Translations under genes and position numbers: made by a program | Part shown: one piece after another, positions 1 to 8,383 of the stretch | Position numbering within the stretch: the first letter of the stretch is position 1 | Layout: every line of letters begins with the position of its first letter | From: Agathobaculum hominis | Lineage (GTDB): Bacteria > Bacillota > Clostridia > Oscillospirales > Butyricicoccaceae | Direction of reading: 5' to 3' | Length of the DNA: 64,000 nucleotides | NCBI RefSeq assembly: GCF_014288055.1 | Contig: NZ_JACOPK010000011.1 | Location: 1 to 64,000 of the forward strand | Notes under the pieces: generated by a model | Databases searched by the model: none | Told to the model about the DNA's origin: nothing | What the model saw: only the letters and a program-made list of their open reading frames with translations

Positions 1-116
<116 letters not shown>

Positions 117-117
117 C

Positions 118-155
118 AAAACACCGATTCAAACGAATCGGTGTTTTGTTTTTGT
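118..155 (+). terminator. rRNA operon terminator
   Basis: A perfect stem (AAAACACCGATTC with GAATCGGTGTTTT, loop AAAC) is followed by a T-rich run directly after the 5S gene. Confidence 0.85.
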
Positions 156-241
156 TAAGAAAACGCCCTAACGATTTACGTTGTATTGATCTCCGTATAT
201 AATAGATATAATGGTATATCTCTGAAATGTGGAGGTTGAGA

Positions 242-1759
242 ATGAACAAAATTCTGCGAGAAAAAATTCAGGAAGCTCTATCTTCCGTGCTTCCGATCAC
301 GCTGATCGTCCTTGTACTCAGCATGACGATCACGCCGATGCCGGTCGGCACGCTTGTCCTGTTCCTTGCAGGCGCCGTGCTGCTGATTGTCGGCATGGCG
401 TTCTTTTCGCTTGGCACGGATGTATCCATGACACCGATGGGCGAGGGTATCGGCGCACAGCTGCCGAAGACAAAAAATCTTGCTGTGGTCATCGCGATTA
501 CACTGCTGATCGGCATTCTGATCACGATCGCCGAACCGGATCTTCAGGTGCTCGCCGGACAGGTTCCGTCCATCTCGAACAGCATGCTGATCTGGACGGT
601 CGCAGTCGGCGTCGGTCTGTTCTTCGTGCTCGCACTGCTGCGCACAATCTTCAAAATACGGCTTTCTCTTCTGCTCATTCTATTCTATATTGCAGTTTTC
701 ATCTTTTCCGCCTTTGTGCCGAACGAATTTGTATCGGTTGCATTCGATTCGGGCGGTGTTACGACCGGCCCGATCACGGTTCCGTTCATCATGGCGCTCG
801 GCGTTGGTCTCGCTTCGATACGAGGCGACAGCGACGCTCAGGATGACAGCTTCGGCCTAGTCGCACTGTGCAGCATCGGCCCCGTGCTTGCGGTCCTGCT
901 GCTCGGCATTTTTTATTCGGGCGGCGACGCTGGTTATACGCAGATCGCAGTTCCGGAGCTCGAGGACACCCGCCAGGTCGCAGCGGAATTTGTCCATGCG
1001 CTGCCGGACTACATACGTGAGGTCGTTTCCGCCCTGCTGCCGGTCATTGCATTCTGTGCGATATTTCAGCTGATCTTTAAGCGCTTTCACAAGATTCAGC
1101 TCCAGAAAATCGGCATCGGTTTTCTCTATACCTTTGTTGGTCTGGCGCTGTTTCTGACCGGCGTCAATGTCGGATTCATGCCGGCCGGTCATTATCTCGG
1201 ACAGCAGCTTGCATTGAGCGGAAAAAGCTGGATTTTAATTCCGCTCGGCATGCTCATCGGCTACTTCCTCGTCACTGCCGAGCCGGCAGTGCATGTGCTC
1301 AACCGACAGGTCGAAACGATCACAAACGGCGGTATCTCGCAGCGCGCGATGATGCTCAGCCTGTCGATCGGTGTGGCGTGCTCGGTGGGACTGGCGATGA
1401 TGCGCGTGCTCACGGGCATCTCTATTTACTATATCCTGATTCCGGGCTACCTGATCGCGCTCACGCTGACGTTTTTTGTGCCGAAGATATTCACCGGCAT
1501 TGCGTTCGACTCGGGCGGCGTCGCGTCCGGCCCGATGACAACGACCTTCCTGCTGCCCTTCTCGATGGGCGCCTGCGAAGCGCTCGGAGGGAACGTGCTG
1601 ACCGATGCCTTCGGCATCGTGGCGATGGTCGCCATGACGCCGCTGCTGACGATACAGACGCTCGGTCTGCTCTACCGCTTCAAACAGAAAGATATGCCGC
1701 AGGAAACGCTCGCTGCGGACGATGAGGACAGCATTATCGTGCTGGAGGGGGATACTTGA
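242..1759 (+). CDS. DUF1538 family membrane protein (two tandem DUF1538 halves)
   Basis: A 505-residue polytopic membrane protein made of two homologous halves. Each half repeats an AEP...QV segment (about residues 95-110 and 343-355) and an FDSGGV motif (about residues 168 and 422), which is the hallmark of the DUF1538 transporter-like family. The substrate is unknown. The start at 242 is preferred over the in-frame ATG at 227 because GGAGGT at 231-236 is correctly spaced for it. The stop is followed one base later by a PII-like gene, so the two are almost certainly co-transcribed and may work as a PII-gated transporter. A TATAAT at 198-203 with a weak TTTACG 17 bp upstream is a possible promoter. 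Confidence 0.85.
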   Translation: MNKILREKIQEALSSVLPITLIVLVLSMTITPMPVGTLVLFLAGAVLLIVGMAFFSLGTDVSMTPMGEGIGAQLPKTKNLAVVIAITLLIGILITIAEPDLQVLAGQVPSISNSMLIWTVAVGVGLFFVLALLRTIFKIRLSLLLILFYIAVFIFSAFVPNEFVSVAFDSGGVTTGPITVPFIMALGVGLASIRGDSDAQDDSFGLVALCSIGPVLAVLLLGIFYSGGDAGYTQIAVPELEDTRQVAAEFVHALPDYIREVVSALLPVIAFCAIFQLIFKRFHKIQLQKIGIGFLYTFVGLALFLTGVNVGFMPAGHYLGQQLALSGKSWILIPLGMLIGYFLVTAEPAVHVLNRQVETITNGGISQRAMMLSLSIGVACSVGLAMMRVLTGISIYYILIPGYLIALTLTFFVPKIFTGIAFDSGGVASGPMTTTFLLPFSMGACEALGGNVLTDAFGIVAMVAMTPLLTIQTLGLLYRFKQKDMPQETLAADDEDSIIVLEGDT

Positions 1760-1760
1760 T

Positions 1761-2456
1761 ATGATGGAGCATACACCGCAGATGACCGCGCAGAGCGGCC
1801 TTGCGTTCGCCGTAGCGGTCGTTGACGTCGGCAAGGGCGAAAAGATACTCAGCCTGTTCCGCGAGGAGCACACGCTGCTCGACTATGTGTGCATGGCGCA
1901 CGGTACGGCGCGCACGGAAATGCTCGACCTGCTCGGCATCGGCGAGACGGCCAAGGCAGTCGTGTTCTGTCTCGCGGCGAGCGGACAGGCGCAGCGTATC
2001 CTGAACCGGCTCGGAAAAGAGCTTCAGATGCGCTACCCGGGACGCGGTATCGCGTTCACCATTCCGGTCAGCGGCATTGGACGCCGCTGGCACAGCCTGC
2101 TGACGCAGGCGGACGAACAGGAGGAGATCCGGATGAACAAAAGCGAACAGACAGGCTTCGATGTGGTCGCCGTCGTGATGGAGCGAGGCTACACGAACGT
2201 CGCGATGGATGCGGCGCGCAAGGCCGGCGCACGCGGCGGTACGGTGATCTCGGCGCGCGGCATCGCGGAAAACGAAGTCAAGCGCTTTTTCGGCATCGAG
2301 ATACAGGCGGAAAAGGAAATTGTTTTCCTTGTTGTCAAAAGTGCGGAAAAGCAGCAGGTCATGACCGAGCTGATGCGCGCGGTGGGAACCCGGACGCGCA
2401 GTCACGGACTGATACTGTCCATGCCGGTCTCCGACGCGATCGGTCTGGCGGACTGA
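1761..2456 (+). CDS. PII-like (GlnB-fold) protein paired with DUF1538
   Basis: 231 residues, about twice a standard PII subunit. Two related ferredoxin-like halves are visible: residues about 10-110, and about 128-231 beginning near FDVVAVVMERGYTNVAMDAA and including GARGGTVISARG. The second half resembles the PII core, but the classical T-loop Tyr and YRGAE motif are absent, so uridylylation is unlikely. The start at 1761 follows GGAGGGG at 1744-1750, and an alternative ATG lies at 1764. The gene is adjacent to the DUF1538 gene. Regulation of that transporter, perhaps through nucleotide or metabolite binding, is an inference from this pairing. Confidence 0.75.
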   Translation: MMEHTPQMTAQSGLAFAVAVVDVGKGEKILSLFREEHTLLDYVCMAHGTARTEMLDLLGIGETAKAVVFCLAASGQAQRILNRLGKELQMRYPGRGIAFTIPVSGIGRRWHSLLTQADEQEEIRMNKSEQTGFDVVAVVMERGYTNVAMDAARKAGARGGTVISARGIAENEVKRFFGIEIQAEKEIVFLVVKSAEKQQVMTELMRAVGTRTRSHGLILSMPVSDAIGLAD

Positions 2457-2475
2457 CAGTCACAGGCAAACACAG

Positions 2476-2516
2476 AAGGGGGGAGGACATCCGGAGAATG
2501 CCCTTCCCCTTTTCCG
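2476..2516 (+). terminator. possible terminator after the PII-like gene
   Basis: AAGGGG at 2476-2481 can pair with CCCCTT at 2506-2511, followed by a short T run. The stem is short and the loop long, so this is a weak call. Confidence 0.35.
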
Positions 2517-2656
2517 TCCACAGCTTTGTCCACATGATGCGGTTTTATAATCACAGGTTATCCCCAGCCTGCGCCGAAGAAAAAAATAAAAGTTCAGAAG
2601 ATAGTACAATAAAAAAAATCCTTTTCTTACAAAAGTACCAAAGATTTTTTCGCCCC

Positions 2657-2685
2657 TTGACAGACGCGGACTCACGGTTTACAAT
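2657..2685 (+). promoter_or_regulatory. sigma-A promoter of the nrd operon
   Basis: TTGACA at 2657-2662 and TACAAT at 2680-2685 are separated by 17 bp, a near-consensus housekeeping promoter facing nrdD. The long leader ends in a short stem (CGCC GCAA GGCG, 2757-2768) followed by T5, about 30 bp before the nrdD start. Confidence 0.8.
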
Positions 2686-2723
2686 AGTATTTGCAAGCAC
2701 CGAATGAGCACAATATATGGTGT
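2679..2723 (+). promoter_or_regulatory. NrdR-type operator (one good box, one weak box)
   Basis: Positions 2708-2723 (GCACAATATATGGTGT) closely match the known NrdR box pattern ACACWATATATWGTGT. A weaker, partial match at 2679-2694 overlaps the -10 element. The two centres are 29 bp apart, near the roughly three-helical-turn spacing typical of paired NrdR boxes. Repression of nrd genes by ATP/dATP-sensing NrdR is established knowledge. The assignment here is by motif and position only, and no nrdR gene is in the window. Confidence 0.7.
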
Positions 2724-2797
2724 ACAAAACGGGGCAACACCACGAAATTTAGTAATCGCCGCAAGGCGGTTTTTGTATGAGAGAGGGATTTTTGGTT

Positions 2798-5131
2798 ATG
2801 ATAGAGCAGATTATCAAGCGAGACGGCCGAACAGCTCCGTTTGACCTGGATAAAATCGCGAACGCGATCTTCGGCGCGGCGCAGTCGGTCGGCGGCCAGG
2901 ATTACGAGATGGCGCACGAGCTGGCGGAGCAGGTCGAAAAGGAGCTTGAAAAGACTGTCAGCGAGAAAATCCCGACGGTAGAACAGATTCAGGACACGGT
3001 CGAGACCGTGCTCATCGAGAGCGGCCACGCCCGCACCGCGAAGAAATACATCCTGTACCGCAACGAGCGTACGCGCGTGCGTGAGATGAATACCCGCCTG
3101 ATGAAGGTCTACGAGGATCTGACCTTCAAGCCCTCTATCGAGAACGACATCAAGCGCGAGAACGCCAACATCGACGGCGATACCGCGATGGGCACCATGC
3201 TCAAGTACGGCTCGGAGGGCGCAAAGCAGTTCTACGAGATGTTCATCCTTGACTCGGCGCATGCAGCGGCGCACCGCGACGGCGACATCCACATTCACGA
3301 TCTGGATTTTCTCACGCTGACCACCACCTGCTGCCAGATCGATCTGCTGAAGCTGTTCCGCGACGGCTTTTCGACCGGTCACGGCTTCCTGCGTGAGCCG
3401 AACGACATCCGCTCCTATGCGGCTCTGGCGTGCATCGCGATCCAGTCCAACCAGAACGATCAGCACGGCGGCCAGTCGGTTCCGAACTTCGATTACTCCA
3501 TGGCGCCGGGTGTGCGCAAGACCTTCCGCAAGCTGTTCCGCAGCAACCTCGCCAAGGCGCTCGAGGTGTTCGGCGAGGACGACAACAATGAAGTGGATGC
3601 AAGAGAACTGACCGAGCGCGTTGAGCAGGAGACCGGCAAATGGGCCTGCCTCGCCGGCGACAACGGCTATGACGAGGCGATGGCAAAGGCGCTTTCCGAG
3701 AGAATGGACGAAAAGACGGTCGCGAAGTGCATGAAATTCGCGCGCAAGTACGCCGACAAGGAGACGCGCAAGGGCACCTATCAGGCGATGGAGGCTCTGG
3801 TGCACAACCTCAATACCATGCACTCCCGTGCGGGCGCGCAGATCCCGTTCTCCTCGCTCAACTACGGTACGGATACCTCGCCTGAGGGCCGTCTGGTCAT
3901 GGAGCAGCTGCTGCTCGCGACCGAGGCCGGCCTCGGCAACGGAGAGACGCCGATCTTCCCGATCCACATCTTCAAGGTCAAGGAAGGCGTCAACTACAAC
4001 GACGGCGACCCGAACTACGATCTGTTCAAGCTCGCCTGCCGCGTTTCCGCCAAGCGCATGTTCCCGAACTTCTCGTTCCTCGACGCGCCGTTCAATCTGA
4101 AATATTACAAGCCCGGTCATCCGGAGACCGAGGTCGGCTACATGGGCTGCCGCACGCGCGTCATGTCCAACATCGTTGACCCGTCCCGCGAGATCACCTA
4201 CGGCCGCGGCAACCTGTCGTTCACGTCGGTCAACCTGCCGCGCATCGCGATCCGCAGCCACGGCGATCTGGACTGGTTCTTCGAGGATCTTGACCGCAAG
4301 ATCGACCTTGTCATCGACCAGCTGCTCGACCGCTTCCGCATTCAGTGCGCTAAGCGCGTGCGCAACTACCCGTTCCTCATGGGCGAGGGCGTGTGGATCG
4401 ACTCCGAGAAGCTCGGCCCGGACGATGAGGTAGGCGAGGTGCTGAAACACGGCACGCTGACGCTCGGCTTCATCGGCCTTGCGGAATGCCTCAAGGCGCT
4501 CATCGGCAGTCATCACGGCGAGAGCGAGGAGGCGCAGAACCTCGGCCTTGAGATCGTCGGCCATATGCGCAAGCGCATGGATGAGGCGAGTGAGAAGTAC
4601 CATCTGAATTTCTCGCTGATCGCGACTCCGGCAGAGGGCCTGTCCGGCCGCTTCGTCCGGATCGACCGCGAGAAATACGGTGTCATCCCGGGCGTTACCG
4701 ACCGCGATTACTACACCAACTCGTTCCATGTGCCGGTTTACTATCCGATCTCCGCATTCGAGAAGATCGCGCGCGAGGCGCCTTATCATGAACTGACCAA
4801 CGGCGGCCACATCAGCTACATCGAGCTGGACGGCGACCCGACGCAGAATCTGGAGGCGTTCGAGGCGGTCGTCCGCGCGATGAAGGAAGCCGGCATCGGC
4901 TACGGCGCGATCAACCATCCGATCGACCGCGACCCGGTCTGCGGCTATACCGGCATCATCGGCGAGGTATGTCCGCGCTGCGGACGCCGTGAGGGCGAGG
5001 GCGTGCCGCTGTCCAGGCTGCAGAAGCTCGGCCTTTACAAGAATTACAACAGCACGACGATCGGCTACCATGGCGACCCGAACGAGGAAGCTGACCGTCA
5101 GCCAAATACTCTGAAAATCGTGAGAAAATGA
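2798..5131 (+). CDS. nrdD: anaerobic (class III) ribonucleoside-triphosphate reductase, catalytic part
   Basis: 777 residues. An N-terminal ATP-cone begins at IIKRDGR (residue 4 on). The ten-stranded barrel contains the active-site Cys in MGCRTRVM (about residue 451). A C-terminal zinc-ribbon-like segment has Cys near 715, 725 and 728. It reduces ribonucleotides to deoxyribonucleotides without oxygen in the cytoplasm. The start at 2798 is chosen because GAGAGGG lies upstream and the protein then begins in the canonical way; an in-frame ATG at 2777 is less likely. The chain stops after the zinc region without the glycyl-radical motif normally at the C terminus. That motif is encoded separately at 5184-5375. 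Confidence 0.93.
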   Translation: MIEQIIKRDGRTAPFDLDKIANAIFGAAQSVGGQDYEMAHELAEQVEKELEKTVSEKIPTVEQIQDTVETVLIESGHARTAKKYILYRNERTRVREMNTRLMKVYEDLTFKPSIENDIKRENANIDGDTAMGTMLKYGSEGAKQFYEMFILDSAHAAAHRDGDIHIHDLDFLTLTTTCCQIDLLKLFRDGFSTGHGFLREPNDIRSYAALACIAIQSNQNDQHGGQSVPNFDYSMAPGVRKTFRKLFRSNLAKALEVFGEDDNNEVDARELTERVEQETGKWACLAGDNGYDEAMAKALSERMDEKTVAKCMKFARKYADKETRKGTYQAMEALVHNLNTMHSRAGAQIPFSSLNYGTDTSPEGRLVMEQLLLATEAGLGNGETPIFPIHIFKVKEGVNYNDGDPNYDLFKLACRVSAKRMFPNFSFLDAPFNLKYYKPGHPETEVGYMGCRTRVMSNIVDPSREITYGRGNLSFTSVNLPRIAIRSHGDLDWFFEDLDRKIDLVIDQLLDRFRIQCAKRVRNYPFLMGEGVWIDSEKLGPDDEVGEVLKHGTLTLGFIGLAECLKALIGSHHGESEEAQNLGLEIVGHMRKRMDEASEKYHLNFSLIATPAEGLSGRFVRIDREKYGVIPGVTDRDYYTNSFHVPVYYPISAFEKIAREAPYHELTNGGHISYIELDGDPTQNLEAFEAVVRAMKEAGIGYGAINHPIDRDPVCGYTGIIGEVCPRCGRREGEGVPLSRLQKLGLYKNYNSTTIGYHGDPNEEADRQPNTLKIVRK

Positions 5132-5135
5132 TCGG

Positions 5136-5157
5136 CAGCGGAGGTGCAAGTCCGCTG
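5136..5157 (+). other. intercistronic hairpin between nrdD and its glycyl-radical gene
   Basis: CAGCGGA (5136-5142) and TCCGCTG (5151-5157) are perfectly complementary around an 8-nt loop, and no T run follows. It may stabilise or punctuate the mRNA between the two halves of the reductase. Confidence 0.6.
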
Positions 5158-5183
5158 TCCCCGGAATAGAAAGGATGTCTGTC

Positions 5184-5375
5184 ATGGAGAACAATCAGGT
5201 TATGCAGGAGCAGCTTATCGGTGAGGGTGTCGGCTTCGAGCGCATCCGCCGCATCACGGGCTATCTCGTCGGCACGCTCGACCGCTTCAACAATGGCAAG
5301 CGCGCGGAGGAGCACGACCGTGTCAAGCACTCGGTCACCACCTGCTGCCCGATGGAGAAGGAGCATACTGCGTAA
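5184..5375 (+). CDS. nrdD: separate glycyl-radical domain of anaerobic ribonucleotide reductase
   Basis: 63 residues carrying RIRRITGYLVGTLDRFN, the C-terminal glycyl-radical finger of class III reductases. Gly26 is the expected radical site. The remaining residues (GKRAEEHDRVKH) match the usual end of NrdD. The ORF is in a different frame from nrdD and separated from it by 52 bp, with its own ribosome binding site (GAAAGGA, 5169-5175) ahead of ATG 5184; an ATG at 5175 is too close to that site. It abuts nrdG with no gap. It is probably a small subunit that docks into NrdD and is activated by NrdG. A sequencing-style single frameshift does not explain the arrangement, because a stop, a hairpin and a new start intervene. 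Confidence 0.85.
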   Translation: MENNQVMQEQLIGEGVGFERIRRITGYLVGTLDRFNNGKRAEEHDRVKHSVTTCCPMEKEHTA

Positions 5376-5885
5376 ATGGAAGGCACCATTCGCATCGCGG
5401 GAACGGTCGGAGAGTCTATTGTAGACGGCCCCGGCTTCCGCTATACGCTGTTCGTGCAGGGCTGTCCGCACGGCTGTCCCGGCTGCCACAATCCGCAGAC
5501 GCACGACTTTGACGGCGGACAGGACATCGCGCTCGATACGCTGCTGAAGGATATGTGCAAAAACCCGTTCGTAAAGGGCGTGACCTTTTCGGGCGGCGAG
5601 CCGTTCTGCAAGGCGGAGCCGCTGTACCGTCTGGCGGTCGAACTGAAGAGCAGGGGAAAGCACCTCATGGCCTACTCGGGTTACACCTTTGAGGAGCTGA
5701 TGCAGCTTTCCGACCCCTATGTCAAAAAGCTGCTCGGCGAGCTTGATCTGCTCGTGGACGGCCGCTTCCTCATGGAGGAGAAGAACATCGACCTTCGCTT
5801 CCGCGGCAGCGCAAACCAGCGCGTGCTGGATGTGCCGAAGTCGCTCGAGGCGGGCGCGCCGGTTTGGGCGGAGCAGTACAGATAA
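5376..5885 (+). CDS. nrdG: anaerobic ribonucleotide reductase activating enzyme
   Basis: 169 residues, the usual NrdG length. The radical-SAM cluster motif CPHGCPGC (Cys pattern C-x3-C-x2-C) lies near residue 30, followed by the SAM-binding FSGGEPF at about residue 70. The enzyme uses a [4Fe-4S] cluster and S-adenosylmethionine to place the glycyl radical on NrdD, here presumably on the separately encoded glycyl-radical peptide. Its ATG directly follows the stop codon of that gene, which argues for translational coupling of activase and radical domain. Confidence 0.95.
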   Translation: MEGTIRIAGTVGESIVDGPGFRYTLFVQGCPHGCPGCHNPQTHDFDGGQDIALDTLLKDMCKNPFVKGVTFSGGEPFCKAEPLYRLAVELKSRGKHLMAYSGYTFEELMQLSDPYVKKLLGELDLLVDGRFLMEEKNIDLRFRGSANQRVLDVPKSLEAGAPVWAEQYR

Positions 5886-5927
5886 GCTGCTGCGAAGCTG
5901 ACGTTTCACATAAGCACTGAATTGACG

Positions 5928-5976
5928 AAAAAAGCTGTCTTTCCGAGATAACATCTCCGGAAGGACAGCTTTTTTG
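5928..5976. terminator. bidirectional terminator between nrdG and the acetyltransferase gene
   Basis: A long interrupted stem (AAAAAAGCTGTC... with ...GACAGCTTTTTT) has A-rich and T-rich flanks, so it can end transcription from both convergent genes. Confidence 0.85.
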
Positions 5977-5984
5977 TGCAGTAT

Positions 5985-6539
5985 TCAGTTTATGCCGTCC
6001 GGTGCAGCGAGCGGATTGCGCATCTCGAGAACGGCGTGAGGGACGGCTTGACCGGCATGGACGCGCTCGCAGCGGCCGACCGGCTTCATGCCGAACGCGG
6101 CAGCGGTCTGGAGCGCACCGACATTGTCGAGCCGGATGAAGGAAACAACGCGGTCGAGCTCGAGCCGCGCGAACGCGCAGCTGAGCATGGCGGACAGGCA
6201 TTCTCTGCCGAAACCGTGAAAGCGCTTTTCGCTGCGCACGATGCAGCCGAGACTGACGGCCGGACGGCCGTCAAGCTGCTCCGCGAGCAGGCCGCAGAGC
6301 GTCACCAGCTCGTCCGTCTGCTTTTCGAAGGCTGCGACATAGCCGATGCCGTCCGTGCGGTAGCGGCGCAGCATATCCGCGATAAAATCCAGCGTATCAC
6401 TGCGGTCATACGGCCGGTCCCATGCCGCCATGGTCTCCGCGTTCTGAAGAACGCAGGAGGCAAGCTCGAGATCGGTCGCGCGCAGGCGGCGGAAGTACAG
6501 ACGCTGCGACTGCACCTCGAGTAATTCAATCTTCTCCAT
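5985..6539 (-). CDS. GNAT family N-acetyltransferase
   Basis: 184 residues with the RimJ/RimL-like acetyltransferase layout: an N-terminal LRLRR-like strand (LYFRRLRATDLEL), a central acyl-CoA-binding region around FHGFGRECLSAML, and the C-terminal RLDNVGALQTAAAFGMKPVG motif seen in this family. It probably acetylates a small-molecule amine or a protein N terminus; the substrate cannot be told. Start 6539 is supported by CGGAGT just upstream. It is last in a minus-strand run and ends at a shared terminator. Confidence 0.8.
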   Translation of the reverse strand: MEKIELLEVQSQRLYFRRLRATDLELASCVLQNAETMAAWDRPYDRSDTLDFIADMLRRYRTDGIGYVAAFEKQTDELVTLCGLLAEQLDGRPAVSLGCIVRSEKRFHGFGRECLSAMLSCAFARLELDRVVSFIRLDNVGALQTAAAFGMKPVGRCERVHAGQAVPHAVLEMRNPLAAPDGIN

Positions 6540-6597
6540 ATCTACTCCGTATGCAGAGACAAAACGGTGCGGCCGAAGCCGCACCGAATGCCATAGA

Positions 6598-6972
6598 TCA
6601 GTTGTGTTTCTGCCGATACCATCTGACAGCTTGGGGCGCTGCTATGCCCGCGATAAGTCCGATGATTGCGGGGATAAGCCCGTAACCAAGGCTCTGCGGA
6701 AAGACCTGCGGGCCGAACGTGACCCACGGTATCCAGAGCGCCCACGAACCGGCTATGACCGGCAGGAGCGGGTAAAGCGGCAGTCTGAGAAACGCTGCGA
6801 AAAACGTACACAGCAGGGCAGACCACGGCAGGATAAACCAGAAGCCGAGCAGCCAGTAGCCCATTTCGTTGCCGTACAGCAACCCGGGTATCAGACCGAC
6901 TATCGTGACAAGGCCGTAGCAGAACAGAAAAGTCAGGTACGGGGAAAAACGAAGTAAGCGTTTCTTTGTCAT
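6598..6972 (-). CDS. small integral membrane protein, function unknown
   Basis: 124 residues, almost wholly hydrophobic, with about four transmembrane segments (about residues 9-31, 38-60, 66-88 and 95-115) and a basic C-terminal tail (RWYRQKHN). The ATG at 6972 has a good GGAGG site upstream. It lies 45 bp downstream of upp and 58 bp upstream of the acetyltransferase gene, so it may be co-transcribed with them. I do not recognise a family. Confidence 0.65.
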   Translation of the reverse strand: MTKKRLLRFSPYLTFLFCYGLVTIVGLIPGLLYGNEMGYWLLGFWFILPWSALLCTFFAAFLRLPLYPLLPVIAGSWALWIPWVTFGPQVFPQSLGYGLIPAIIGLIAGIAAPQAVRWYRQKHN

Positions 6973-7017
6973 ACGCCAGCCTCCTTTGCGGGGGTATCGG
7001 TGATGTGAACTTTTTGC

Positions 7018-7647
7018 TTACTTGGTGCCGAAGATACGGTCGCCGGCATCGCCCAGACCCGGAACGATGTAGCCGTGATCGTTCAGCTTTTCGTCGATCG
7101 CGCCGACGAAGATCTCAACGTCCGGATGAGCCTTCTGAACCGCAGCAACACCTTCCGGCGCACCGATGAGGTTCATCAGCTTGATGTGCTTGACGCCGCG
7201 GCGCTTGAGGCCGTCGATCGCAGCGATCGCGGAACCGCCGGTTGCAAGCATCGGATCGAGCAGCAGAACGTCGCGCTCGTTGATGTCGCTCGGCAGCTTG
7301 CAGTAATACTCGATCGGCTGGAGGGTCTCCGGGTTGCGGTACAGACCGATGTGGCCGACCTTGGCCGCCGGGATCATCTCCAGAATGCCCTCTACCATGC
7401 CGAGACCTGCGCGCAGGATCGGAACGAGAGCGATCTTCTTGCCGGAAATGACCTGTACGCGAGCCTCGGAAACCGGGGTCTCGATGGTGATCTCCTTGAG
7501 CGGCAGATCACGGGTCGCCTCGTAGCACATCAGCATAGCGATCTCGGAAGCGGCCTCGCGGAATTCCTTGACGCCGGTGGTCTTGTCACGCATCAGGCTC
7601 AGCTTGTGCTTGATCAGCGGGTGGTCCATTTCATGTACGGTTGCCAT
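7018..7647 (-). CDS. upp: uracil phosphoribosyltransferase
   Basis: 209 residues, the normal family length. It has the PRPP-binding loop DPMLATGGSAIAAID near residue 130 and the uracil-binding C terminus GYIVPGLGDAGDR. It converts uracil and PRPP to UMP in pyrimidine salvage in the cytoplasm. The ATG is preceded by GGAG. It sits 34 bp downstream of tsaB, so readthrough from the tsaE-tsaB genes is likely. Confidence 0.95.
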   Translation of the reverse strand: MATVHEMDHPLIKHKLSLMRDKTTGVKEFREAASEIAMLMCYEATRDLPLKEITIETPVSEARVQVISGKKIALVPILRAGLGMVEGILEMIPAAKVGHIGLYRNPETLQPIEYYCKLPSDINERDVLLLDPMLATGGSAIAAIDGLKRRGVKHIKLMNLIGAPEGVAAVQKAHPDVEIFVGAIDEKLNDHGYIVPGLGDAGDRIFGTK

Positions 7648-7681
7648 AATCGTAGTCTCCTTTTATTGAAGTCTGAATTTG

Positions 7682-8383
7682 TTATTTGTTCTCCGCGAGA
7701 CGCTTCATGCGTTCGCGTTCGGCCTGCGGACGGCGCAGATAGAAGGCGTCGAGCTCCTGCGGGGTGCAGGTTCTGCCCTCACGAATGAGCGGCAGCGCGG
7801 CGGCCGCGACACCGAAGCCGGTGGCGTAGCGCAGCTCGGGCGGCGCAAGACGCAGACCGGTACAGCTGTCTTTAATGGTATTATAACACAAGTTCGCGCC
7901 GTCTCCAACCAGAAAATACGGAGCTTCGCCGATTTCTTCGGAAAGCTCGGTCATTTTGAGCGCGCGGTCATCGCACAGACGCCTTGGTGTGAGGCCGTCG
8001 ACCTCGAAGAGCGCATTGTATACCTGACCGGCGCGGGCGTCCATGACGCAGCAGAGACTGCCGCCGAGAGAGCGCGCGCCCCAGGCCATGGCCTCGAGCG
8101 TCGATACGCCGACGCACGGCCTGTCCGTGCCGAGCGCGAGCCCCTTGACTGTCGCAACGCCGATGCGCACGCCGGTAAACGAGCCCGGGCCGTGTGCGAC
8201 CGCGAAAGCATCGACCTCGGAGAGCGAAACGCCGCAGTTTGCGAGCAGCGCCTCCGCCATCGGCAGCAGGGTGCGCGAGTGCGTCAGACCGCAGTTCTGA
8301 AAGGACTGTGCGATGAGCTTGTCGTCCTCGGTCAGAGCGACCGAAGCGCTCACCGCAGAGGACTCCAGAGCGAGAATTTTCAT
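7682..8383 (-). CDS. tsaB: tRNA threonylcarbamoyladenosine biosynthesis protein TsaB
   Basis: 233 residues of the ASKHA fold. It begins MKILALESS and contains the AVAHGPGSFTGVRIGVATVKG signature at about residues 62-82. TsaB dimerises with TsaD in the complex that makes t6A37 on ANN-decoding tRNAs. It overlaps the tsaE stop by 4 bp (ATGA), the usual coupled pair. tsaD is not in the window. Confidence 0.93.
   Translation of the reverse strand: MKILALESSAVSASVALTEDDKLIAQSFQNCGLTHSRTLLPMAEALLANCGVSLSEVDAFAVAHGPGSFTGVRIGVATVKGLALGTDRPCVGVSTLEAMAWGARSLGGSLCCVMDARAGQVYNALFEVDGLTPRRLCDDRALKMTELSEEIGEAPYFLVGDGANLCYNTIKDSCTGLRLAPPELRYATGFGVAAAALPLIREGRTCTPQELDAFYLRRPQAERERMKRLAENK

Noticed and set aside
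2672..5194. An 840-codon open frame antisense to nrdD, and similar long antisense frames opposite fhs, gltX (29994 on), glnN, the coiled-coil gene (59355-61895) and the MMPL gene
   Set aside because: They are mirror frames of GC-rich genes with strong third-position bias. Their proteins are Arg/Ala/Val/Asp-rich without domains, start sites are unsupported, and the opposite strand carries clearly conserved enzymes.
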